Source: Strigops habroptila (lineage: Eukaryota > Chordata > Aves > Psittaciformes > Psittacidae). Taken from it: a DNA stretch of 64,000 nt. Position numbers and translations under genes: made by a program. The stretch lies in NCBI RefSeq assembly GCF_004027225.2, contig NC_044278.2:96402743-96466742 (forward strand). The letters run 5' to 3'. The first letter of the stretch is position 1, and each line of letters starts with the position of its first letter. Under the pieces are notes generated by a model. That model was not told the DNA's origin. It did no database searches and worked only from the letters and a program-made list of their open reading frames with translations. Below, in pieces: positions 15,001 to 25,505 of the stretch.

Positions 15001-16451
15001 TTCAGACACCAAACATCAGTGCCCAGCTGCACTGGTGCCTGAGTGTCCTTCTGCAGACAAATGCCGCCACAGCGAGCCCTGTTCTGTGCCCAAGGGGTGT
15101 CTCAGCCCTGTGTGAATGGAGAGCAAATGTGGAACTTAGTGGCGCAAAGTCAAGCAGAACAGGCAACGATGTAACTTCCTACCATAATCAAACCTCCTGT
15201 GGTTGCTAGTTAGATAAAGGGGCATTAAAGATAAAAGCAGGACAATTAGTGTAATTTCAGTGTAAACACAGGGATAAAACCCAAATACAGCGAAACATGG
15301 TGAACCTGAACAAACATTGCATGTTGGCAGTGCAATTAATTTAAAGTCAATGAGCTGTGTGCACTCAGGAAAGTTTTGAAGGATTAGCAAATCCTGCAGA
15401 GTGATCTGACAAAGGGACACAGAAATCTAATGGACTGGCTGTGCTGCACGCGCAGAGATCACCTACTTTCTGGTGCAGGCAATGCACTCCTTGCCCTCCT
15501 TCCCTAGACAAAAATATGGACATTACAGAAAATATATGTTGGGGCAGAAGGGTCCCACTTTATCCACACTGAAAGGCAGCCTTGGCCTCAGGCACAAGCC
15601 AGTGAAGATGCTGATCAATCTGATATTCATATTTCTAGGTGACACTTAGGAGTCTTTTCTCTCCAAGTTTCTGCTCAAGCGACTCACAGCAGGCTATTTT
15701 CTGCTCAAGGCCACAACAAAGGTGGAAATTATGGACTGCAGCTTTGTACTAAAAACACATAACAGCCCAAAGCCCAAAGTGTCTTACACTTATAAGTGTA
15801 GGTAGCAACTCCCGCACAGAGAAATAAAGAGATTGAGGTAGTAGTGCCAAATCAGTATAAGCATTTGAGTGGGAGAAAGAATTAGCTCCTGAGCTCACCT
15901 GCACATATTTAAAATGCAGCATTGTCATCAGAAAGCATTCCCAACGCAGCTATGGAGCTAACTCGTGGGAGAGGCAGAACATGGAAAATGGTAGAGTCAT
16001 TTAAGTCAACTAACATGTCTACATGCGTCATAAACCAGAATGGTAAGAGTGACAGAAGAAAATTTAATTTACTCAGTGTATGTATGCATATGTATGCACG
16101 TGTGTATATATAGCTATAATTTCCTATTCTGTGTGCCATTGCATAGGAGGAATGTCAAAAAGCTGGGAGGCAGGCCTGTGACTCATGGAAATTGGCGGTG
16201 TGGAGAGCATCCAGCCACAAATGTAAATGCTGCTGCTGTTCTACCAGGAAGTCTGGCTGAATTGTTGAGAAGTCAGCGCAGAGGGTGCTGTGGAAATTGA
16301 AGAAGGAGATAGAATCTGTGGCTGAAAGTATCAGATGAGGGAAAAATAACCACACTTTCAACCCTTCAGAAATTACCATTTAATGTAGGTTAAAGGAGAG
16401 AGGAACCACAGAGAAACTGTATTTTTAAAACAGTTCTAGAAACATATCAAT
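1..16451. other. Gene-poor intergenic DNA, far 3' flank of ATP7B
   Basis: I find no exon of a recognisable protein, no tRNA-like or rRNA-like sequence and no CpG island. Open frames here are short (longest 166 codons, minus strand, 14099-14599), overlap in several frames and resemble no family known to me. Minor features are the 13-bp duplication at 6729-6754, a 13-bp duplication at 13358-13383, poly-A near 3966-3980, a G9 run near 12,034 and a short TATG/TG repeat at 12831-12852. Confidence 0.6.
6729..6754 (+). repeat. 13-bp direct tandem duplication
   Basis: GGTGCAGTGGCTT occurs twice in exact tandem. It is a small local duplication in otherwise unique DNA. Confidence 0.85.
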
Positions 16452-16718
16452 CCACTAGACCAGGTTGCTCAAAGCCCCGTCCAACTTGGCCTTGAACACT
16501 GCCAGGGATGGGGCAGTCACAGCTTCTCTGGGCAACCTGTGCCAGTGTCTCACCACCCTCACAGGAAAGAACTTCTTCCAAATATCCCTCTTGTCCTGTC
16601 ACTACTTGTTCTTATAAAAAGTCCCCCTTGGTATTTCTTGTAGGACCCTTTCGGCACTGGAAGCTGCTTTAAGGTCTCCCCAGGGCCTTCTCTTCTCCAG
16701 GCTGAACAACCCCAACTA
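16452..16718 (-). mobile_element. CR1 LINE internal 3'-region fragment
   Basis: Read on the plus strand: CCACTAGACCAGGTTGCTCA, ACACTGCCAGGGATGGGGCA, GTGCCAGTGTCTCACCACCC and CTTCTCCAGGCTGAACAACC. The terminal ATTCTATG tail is missing, so the copy is truncated at both ends. It is flanked below by the ATTGATTAAC-containing T-rich tract at 16.77-16.81 kb. Confidence 0.9.
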
Positions 16719-16770
16719 ACAGTGCTGGAAATCAATCTGTTTCTCCCTTTCTCTCTCTGTCTCTGCCTTC

Positions 16771-16809
16771 TTTTCTTCTTTTTTTTTTTTTTTTTTGTTT
16801 TTTTTTTTG
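16771..16809 (+). repeat. Poly-T tract
   Basis: CTTCTTTTCTTC followed by two long T runs split by a single G. Simple sequence next to the CR1 fragment at 16.45-16.72 kb. Confidence 0.85.
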
Positions 16810-17278
16810 ATCTTCTTATATTTATTGATTAACCAGCAGCATGATCTGCAGAAAGGGAGGGAATTCCAGATTCTTGACTTTTGGGGATTTGGGGGAAGGT
16901 TTTCGTCCTGATCTAGCAATTCACTCGGTCTGTGCTGTCCTTCAGAGTACCTGAAATGTTCCAAAGTCCCATAGAAATCTGTATTTAGAATAAAAACTAG
17001 GATTCTGTTGTCACTGGTTCACAGGCACTATGAGAAGCAGGCAAGGGGAGCACCCAGAGATGGTGAAGTTGAGCACAGGCTGACACAGTGGATGGTATGG
17101 GCTTTTATCAAAATAAAAGAAAACGCAGATCTGTACCTGGGATCTTCAGAAACCCTGGTGGCAGCCCTGGGGTTGTAAAGATAAACACAGCTTGTATTTT
17201 GGATCTTTGGGTTGGCAACCACAAAGCAAGCAACCATCTTCCTTTGGCCGCAAATTGTCCTCTTCTTATTAGTGATTT

Positions 17279-17321
17279 CTGTGTGTGTGCCAGTGCGTGT
17301 GTGTGTGTACACACAGACACA
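17279..17321 (+). repeat. (GT)n / (AC)n dinucleotide repeat
   Basis: GTGTGTGTGC, CAGTGCGTGTGTGTGTGT and then ACACACAGACAC. The change of strand bias at GTGTACAC makes a 14-bp perfect palindrome (TGTGTGTACACACA). Confidence 0.85.
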
Positions 17322-20300
17322 TACCGAGAGAGAAAAGGTGGCCAGGAACCAGTCAGTGTGTGCAGCCCTAGCCATCCCCCCTGCACTGCCTCTGCTATTA
17401 GAAACGTTGCTTCAATCGCTAACAGCAGGAGCTGTGCAGTAACAGCTTACCACAGTGTTAACACTGTAGAAGCAGGTGACCTCACCGTGGGGCTGTGACA
17501 ACATACCTTTTATGCCTTTATCAGCATCCCATGCCTTGTCGTGCTGCTCAAGAACAGGATGGGAAAATTAATTAAAGAGCATATTTCTTTGGTCTGAATG
17601 GAAACACAACTGTCCACCCTCCACATTTTTAACGTAAGTTATAGCGTCATGATGTTGTTACCCCTCGGCACAGCTTTCTGAGCATTTTGGCTTGGGAGCT
17701 TTGCAAGCAGAATTACTGTTATTATTATGATTCTTCATGTGAAACCCATATTTCCAGAGCTCTGGCTCTTAGCTAGCCTGAGAACACTGAAATAGAAATC
17801 GGGTTGAAAAGCTGTTATTTGGCTGCTCATCCTGCCAGTAAATTTCCAATTTATGTATGGGTTTTCTTCCCTGTTCTTCCAGATCACCCCATGTGTTTGT
17901 GGCTTGACTGCAGTACTGCAGGTGGGAGGGAAGAAGTGTGAACCAAAGTAGCATCTCGCTGAGAGGACAGCGGGTGCCTCTTTCGTGAACATGCTCTCTC
18001 CCTGCTGACTCACACAAAAAGCAGCTTTCCCTGCAGACTCTGTCACAATTTCAAGCTGCAGCCCAAACATATGAAGCACCACTGAAGAGAAAGCGATACA
18101 TCCCCCTGTTGCTACATACCTGTCATATATGCACTTAGTTTTTGAAGTGACCCACATTGGCTTTACATCATATCAAGATACACAAAACTTTCTTCTTCTC
18201 AGTGGCACTCAGATTTGCACCTATGCAATTAGCAGGGAAGTTTGATTTAAAAAGCCAGCCCAAGCAGCAGCCTGATGGGAAGTCATTAATACTGTGAAAT
18301 AATTGAGAGGTGAAGAAACGGTTCTTTGACCTGACCCTTTGCACTGATCAACTGGGGAGCGGCGTTTCCCGGGGAGCAGATGCAATCAAGGGCTGATAAA
18401 GATGGAACTGATTAACTGGGCAGATATTGCTTGAAGCACCCAAGGATGAAGAGAGGGAATTTGTGTAAACTGATCTTTCTAATGAAGGCATAAATAACAA
18501 AGCCTGAAAGCATCCCTCCACAGGGAACCATCAGCCCTGCACTAGCCTGCTGAAAAGCAGCAGCGGCAGGGTACTTTGCACTTTTATGGTACTTATATAT
18601 TTATATGGTATACGTATATGGTGTATGGTACTTCCTATTCAGAGTGTGCCATTTACCCACAGTTCTCTCAAGAGCTGTGCAGAGAATGTTATTGCCATTT
18701 TAAAGAAGACGACACAGAGAGGCTGAGAGGTTAAGGATGAAAAAGGATTTTGTGGCAAATCCAGGAAATAGAACTCCGTCCTTTGAGATCTCCACCCCAT
18801 CCGTGACACCAGCATGCCAGCAGCACTTAAAACACCCAGTGATAGTATCTTTTAAAAAGCATGGTGACAACTGAGCACCCTATTCCATACCACTGGCTCT
18901 TACAGCTCCCAGCACACGTATCTCTGTGATAGATAAAAATCTGATGTTTTTTACTTTTTGACCCACCCTGTTAGCTGACATTCATTAATTGGGAGCTTAC
19001 AGTATATCACAGGTGAATATGTCCCACCTCCCTCCTTAGTCTCATGCTTAGACTTTAATTATGGCATATCTTTAATTTCCATTTACACAGGCCAGTTTCT
19101 AGCTAATTCAGCTTTTTCAGGAGACTGAATCAGTTTTTCAACACCTGGAGTTTCCTCTTGCCAGCCCAAGGGTGACGGCTGACTGCAGCCTGCACTGGAG
19201 TCATGGTCCATGGTGTTCCCTGAGGAGTCCTCTGGAGAGCCCTGCTTTCCAGAGCCTGGATCTCTTGATCCTGAGTAGAGCCCCAGCTCTGGAGAGGACT
19301 GTAGGGTTTTTCGTGTGCATCCTTGGCTGGGTGGGTTTGGGACTGGCGAGGAGCAGTTCCTGGTGCTTTGTTTCAGGTCACCACACCTAACTTGCCCCAT
19401 AGAATATACAAGAAATTTACTGCCCACCTTTTGGGTTGTCTTCCGAATGATCTTAATTGCCATTTCAAGACCTCAGCCCTTGCATTGAATCTACACTATA
19501 GACCTTAGGTCTGGACTAAGGTCCAGAGCTTTAAAAGTTGATATTCAGGCACCAAATGTGATTAATGTCACTGTACATGAAAGTTCTGCACACCTCCATG
19601 GGTCTGGGCTGGGTGGCCTGTCTGACAGTAGAAAGATGGCTCTCAGAGGCATTTTGGAGGCATTCCACAGTGCACTGATTACAGTCACCTTCTCCACTCC
19701 TCGGATTCAGTCACACAGGAGGCCCCAGAAACAGCAGTAAGAGCAAGGCAGCACTGTGCAAACCTCCTAAACATGTCACGGTGATTGCCACACTCATGAT
19801 TGACCAAGCTATAAGATAACCCCTGACTTCAGACACCTATGCACCATTAAACCATACGCTTAACATGTTCACACATTACTGCCCGCAACGGGGCCAATGT
19901 CTCTCGTGACAACTGTGACAAGAGGAATGCTATTTTTAACCCAACTACTGTTGATAGCACGCTGTTGATTCCCATGTTATAGGAAACCTGTGGGCTGGAC
20001 TTCCTACAGAACAGCTCAGTCATCAGAGAGCTGTGCTCCAGCAGCAGGATATGCCACCCTCACCGTGCCGACAGCTGCCTTGGCAGTGGGAGCCACCAAC
20101 TTCATCCCACCCAGACCTTCTACTACACTTTGTCTCCTGTCCCTGCCCCATCTCCTCCCCTTGCTGGAGCAGCCCAGCTTAGCTCAACCCCAGCCTTCCT
20201 CCTCCATGCAGGATTTCTTGATGCATGTCAGCCCGCCTGAAATCAATCAGCAAGTTACCATACAACCTATAGCTAGACGCTTTGAGAAACAGAGATTAAA

Positions 20301-21423
20301 AAACCCGAAATAAAGGAGGCAGAAGTGCTGGCTGGAAAGGGAGGCTGGAAAGGAAAACCCAAATGGGTGGCAGCTACGGTCAGCACAACCCTCCTCATGA
20401 TATGCCTATTTCCCACTGAACAGCAAACAACAGTGACAAATACATGAGATGTTTTATTGCTAGAATGATTTGTATTTTAGGTAGAGATGTTGGACTCCTC
20501 AGTTTAATGCTGGCATGTGAAATTATCAGTTTGCAGCCTTGAGAACAGAGACAATAGCTGGTGCGGCACACATTGTCAGTGCTGCTTATTTTTAGAGTCT
20601 TGTAGGCGCTTGTAGTCATCAAAGTGCCTTGATGATTTTTCACGTGTTTTCTCAGCAGGAATGAAGATTGCTTCCTGACCTGGGGTACAATGACCAGTGT
20701 GCAAAAAAATGACCAAGTGACTGTGTTTTCCTCCCAAGTCAGGGCAGATTTTGGGGAGACAAGAGTAATTCTGAGGCTGCACAGCCATTTCTTCTGCTTT
20801 CTTTCTGAAGGGCTTTGTGATATCAGCCAGAATTACTCTGCCCATGTTACCATGCTCTCAAGCAGGGACGTGCTCCTCAGGGGTTGCAGGAAGATTTTTC
20901 ACTCACAGATGTTGAGGCAGGGGATGGTTTACTCCCTTGTGTTCCCTGAAGGTGTGCTGTCCTTGGGACACCACCAATTAAATCTAGACGCTTTAATTTC
21001 ATTGAATAAGAAAACCTGTGAAAAAACGCTTTTGGTGGGTAGCAGGCTCACCGTTCCTATGAGATCTGTGCTGGGTGGTTCAGGGAATAATGTTGGATTT
21101 CCACAGAACTCTGGCAGGGCTGAGCCGAACCCTGAAGCGAGCTGGGACTGAGGAGCCGTGGGAGAGCTGCAGTGTATAATCACACCCACAATCAGACTCA
21201 GGCCTGTCTGAGACATATGCTTTAAATAGTGTTTTTTGCTCAAAGATTTACTCTAAGGTCTCTAAAAGCTGGATGAGATTTCTAGCACCTCTTCCTGCAG
21301 TGCTTGGATGCTTTTCATGGCCTGAATTTGGGCTCTTTTATGGGGGGCAGGAGGGTGTTCATGAGATATAGAGAGGGAAAAACAAATAATTTTTTAATAG
21401 AGTCATCCAATTCTTAGACCAAT

Positions 21424-21445
21424 CATGCATGCCTGGGCATGCATG
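21424..21445. repeat. 22-bp near-palindrome
   Basis: CATGCATGCC and its exact reverse complement GGCATGCATG flank a two-base TG centre. No neighbouring gene or promoter is seen. Confidence 0.85.
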
Positions 21446-21814
21446 CACATTGTCCATATTTATTTTTAGCTAGTGCATAGTGAGACCTGGGCTTTAGGAA
21501 AGTGATGTTGGAAGATAGTAGAGCAAGATTTCAGGTGCCTAAATTGGTCTGTACAGAGCAGCTGGTACTACCAAGATGGAAACATGGATATGCACAGGGT
21601 AACAAGCGCTGCATTTTCAATGCATTGTAATTTGATGGCTCCAAAAGGTATGGTGGGATCATTAAACTCGAACCAACACTCCCCAGCCTGTCAGTCCATC
21701 TCATCTTAGGCTCTCTTGGGAGAGAGGACTGCCAGCAGTACAGTTCTGCTCACTTCTGTCAAGGTGGTTATACTGATATGAGGGAAATGTGTCCTGTGAT
21801 GTTTCAGAAGGGCT

Positions 21815-22150
21815 TGGACATTGTCTGTATCGGGTTTGGGTGGCAAAGTTTCGGTAGCGAGGGAGTTGTAGGGGTGGCTTCTGTGGGAAGCTTCTAGAAG
21901 CTTCCCCATGTCTGATAGAGCCAATGCCAGCTGTCTCCATCATGGACCCACCACTGGCCACAGCTGAACCCATCAGTGGTACCACCTCCGGGATAATGTA
22001 TTTCAGAAGGGGGAAAAAATCTGTGCGACAACCTGCGGTCAGAGAGAGGAATGAGAAAATGTGAGAGAAACATCCTGCAGACACCAAGGGCAGTGCAGAA
22101 GGAGGGGAGGAGGTGTTCCAGAGCAGAGATTGCCCTGCAGCCCGTGGTGA
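21815..22150 (+). mobile_element. Likely dispersed bird repeat (class uncertain)
   Basis: The run from CATTGTCTGTATCGGGTTTG through GCAAAGTTTCGGTAGCGAGG, GAAGCTTCTAGAAGCTTCCC, AGAGCCAATGCCAGCTGTCT and GCAGACACCAAGGGCAGTG to TGCAGCCCGTGGTGAAA resembles, from memory, a sequence found repeatedly in bird genomes, possibly the 5' region of a retroelement. The class could not be decided by eye. On the other strand it accounts for most of a 183-codon open frame, which I therefore do not call a gene. Confidence 0.55.
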
Positions 22151-25100
22151 AATTAAAAAGGTCTGTGAAGTCTTGAGGAGCACAGATGTGCTAGTCTCCA
22201 CTACTACAAAATTCAGGCATGAGCAGTATTCCCTGGTTTCAGTGGTCAGCATTTCCTGGCTTCCAGAAATCTAGTTTTAATCACTAGCCCTTTCCAAGTC
22301 TTCAGAGGTTTGAAGTATGTGACCATAAACATAATGTACCAGAGAAAACCTTAATTCCCTTTTACCCAAGTTCTGCTGCAGGGTTTTGCACTGAGTGCCT
22401 TTCCACCAGACATTTCCAAGGGACTGGCAATGCTTTTTAGGTTACTGTACTGTGAAAATCCTCCCACACCAAAGGATAATTTCCATAACTGTGAGGGACA
22501 TCAAACACCACAAACCAGCTCCACTGTGTGTCCACAAAAAGAAAAGCCAGCGCAAAGCAGGTGAAGAAGAGAGTGTCCACACAACATCACACCGCTGCTC
22601 TGCAGTACCAGGTCCCTGCTCCCAGTGGCCACCTCACCCGAAGGCTGGCACGGGGCACGGCCATGCAAGAACATTGAACAAAAGAAATGCAAGAAACTCT
22701 CAGCAGCAGCAGGCCAGTGGCTGCCCCAGAGGCTTCCCAGGCAACCTGAGCATGCCACAGCCCAAATTTATCACTGCTCCACTGCTGGACAAGCATCAGT
22801 TGATTCTCATTGTTTGGATTATTATATATTCTAATCAGCCTCTTTGGTGTCAGTGTTTCTTGTGTTAGATGGTATCAGTAATTCTGTCCCCCTCATTCAC
22901 CAATTAATGTTCATAATGAAAATCTACCCGGTAAGTTTATCTCACTAAGCACCTCTGCTGTGTTTGTCATCATGGAATCTGAGTGTCCAATATTGCATTT
23001 GCAATCAAAGGTAGAATGGTGCGATTTTTCTCTCATTACCCAGAGTCAGCCAGAAGAAAACAGCAATGAGAGACAATATCATCCTCTTGCTGCTTTCAAA
23101 CATCAGCCACAGTCTCCAAGGAGCTGGAGAAACAGAGCTCTCCTATTAAACTATAAATTGCTGGTGCCATATCTAAAGGATGACGCTGGATTGTTTGCAT
23201 TTTACTATACTAGATTAGCATTATCCTTTTCTTTTTTTCACCCCATTTGACTAAAGAGCTAGACCCTGACTGCTTGTATGAGTTAAAGTCTTCAGGACAC
23301 AAGGAGAATGCCCAATCAGCCATGCTCACCTGTCTTTCTATGGTAAGGAATCACTGCAGAGGTGGGATCCCTTCTCTACCCCAAAACACTCACAAGGAGC
23401 TGGGCTGGAAGCTGGTTACTACCCTAACTAGTACTGGTAGCTTCTGCTGTTGTTAAAGAGCTCATAGATGGTTTTGTTTGTAGTGAGGGGGAGGAGGCAA
23501 GCGCTTACAAGTACTGACTGTGTGGGAAGGTCCAGATGGCAAAATACTACATCAGTTATAAAGCTGCATGAGCAACACGGCTATACCATAACACAGTTAA
23601 AAATATAGTGAAACTGAGATCTTATTATGTTTTATGGGTTTTCTCGAATACCTGAGAATAGTAACTATGGGCACAAATAAAGTTTCTAGCAGGGTTTAGA
23701 CGTGGCCTTAACCCACTATTTTCTTCTCATTGTTATTTTCATTCTTAAAAAGGGCTTCTAAAGGATTTCAGGAATACTTAAGTGTTTTCGACACATGCAC
23801 CATCTGCCTGGGGAAGATGCCCTGAAGGCCTGCAGCAGGCATCCTCCTGTTCTGGCCATGCTATCTCAAGATGACGCCATCCCAGAGTTGTTCTAGACCA
23901 GAGGAAGAGAACATTCAAAAAGGAAATAGCTGTTTGTGAACACTTTCTAAAGCAAAGCAAGTGGTTGCCTGGAGAAAACATTTCTTTGCTATGCTGATGA
24001 GTGGTAAAGAAAGCCTGCAGTGCTCATCGTGGCAGTGTCACCTCATGCTCCTCTACGTTGTGGTGATCAAACCCCAAGCCCTTCTGGGCTCTGAAACAAG
24101 GATGCAACCAGGTGATGTGGCAGAGAGCAGGCTGAACTTCACTGTTTAAAGGCAAACCAGCAGATTCAGGCAACTCTTCAGTTAAGCAATGCCTGGGAAT
24201 TCAAATGAAGACTGAGGAGCTGCACACTCCTTCTGGTGGGAGAAGCATGGCTAAGCTCCATGATCACCAAGCTTTCAGGAAGCGGGTGTCTCTGCCAGAA
24301 GTGTGAGGCTTCCAAGTGTGCTGGAAAGAGCAGAGACAACCAGGTCTGTATCACTGAGTGCTCCCTCCCACCACTGTGTTCTCTTAACGCGTCACTCTTT
24401 TGCATTAAATCCTTCTTAGCAATGAAGTGACATGGAGGAAAGCTGGTTAAATGTTAGTTGACATTCATGACCTTTTTTCAATTCTCAGCTTCTGGAGGCA
24501 GGGACAAGCAGCACATTCCCATATGGCAACAGGAGTGGTTCTGGGAAATGCTTGTTCCCCACACAGTGCCGCATGGCGCCCAGCACAGGACCAGCCATGC
24601 TGGCAACAGCACATCTGATGTGGACATTAAGACAGGATGTCCACATCAGCCTTTGTGGCTGAAACACATTCCCCAGCTTTCTGAGGCCATGGGGAATGCT
24701 GGTTCCTGGCTCTTCCTGTAGCCAATCCAATCTCTTTGAGTAGAAAAGCCATCTCCCACCTCCCTGGTAATTGCTTTTGTGGTAAATAAAGCTGAGGCTG
24801 AATAACTAATAGGTAATAAGGATAGCTTTCCTCAATTAATTATCTTCAAAAAGAACTGGGATTCAGCCAAATGTTAATGGAGTCAGAGAGAAACAGGAGC
24901 TGGGCCATGCGTGAAGCAATGAAAAAGTTTTACCAGCACTTTCAGAGCTGTATCATTTTCTTCACTAAACCAGATGGATACATCTTCATGCAGCCCTTCG
25001 CAGTCACTTCTCACACTTGAGCTCTCCATTCCTTCTGCAAAAGGTATCACTGCACTAGTATTTTAAATAGAAACTAATACAAGATGAAAGACTGCCACGC

Positions 25101-25285
25101 AGCAGGAACACCTGAGCCAGGACTTGAAAATATTAATAGAGCGAATAAGAAATAGCTTGTTTATTCTAAAATAACTTGCTTAGTGTGGAAAATAGGATGG
25201 GGAGAAATACAAAATGGAAAGAAACCCATGCAAGAGGGACTGCCTAGTATTTTTTAAGCACCAGATAGAAAAAGAGATGTAGGGA
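22151..25285. other. Intergenic DNA without recognised genes
   Basis: One 157-codon open frame on the plus strand (22395-22868) has no recognisable domain or biased composition and overlaps other frames. The 13-bp inverted repeat at 24.6 kb is the only structured element noticed. Confidence 0.55.
24615..24649. repeat. Perfect 13-bp inverted repeat (hairpin)
   Basis: CTGATGTGGACAT at 24615-24627 and its exact reverse complement ATGTCCACATCAG at 24637-24649, separated by the 9-nt loop TAAGACAGG. No flanking poly-T or gene supports a terminator or RNA gene. It may be a remnant of a small transposon or chance. Confidence 0.85.
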
Positions 25286-25505
25286 CAGCGCTAGTGACCG
25301 GTCGCCAACTAGATGTGGCAACATTCACCACCACTCTTTGGGTTCTGCCATCCAGCCAGTTTTTAACCCAGTGAAGAATACACCTATCCAGGCCATGGGA
25401 AGCCAGTTTCTCCAGGAGAACGCTGTGGAAGACAGTGTCAAATGCTTTATTAGTGCCCAAATAGACAATGTCTACAGCCTTTAGGCAGTGTCTACAGCCT
25501 TTACA
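25286..25505 (-). mobile_element. CR1 LINE ORF2 reverse-transcriptase fragment
   Basis: The minus strand encodes an uninterrupted stretch resembling CR1 ORF2: NKAFDTVFHSVLLEKLASHG, then WVKNWLDGRTQRVVVN and SSWRPVTS. The AFDTV block is a reverse-transcriptase motif, but the preceding residues (YLGTN for the usual YLDFS) and the downstream frame are degraded. Neither the FADD catalytic block nor the endonuclease is present. This is a dead fragment. A 20-bp tandem duplication (from 25469) lies at its 5' coding edge. Confidence 0.85.

Larger units (their letters stand above)
16719..21814. other. Intergenic DNA without recognised genes
   Basis: Contains the poly-T tract, the GT repeat, an AT-rich patch of TATGGTA-like units at 18585-18631 and the near-palindrome at 21.42 kb. 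No open frame has recognisable domains. Confidence 0.55.
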
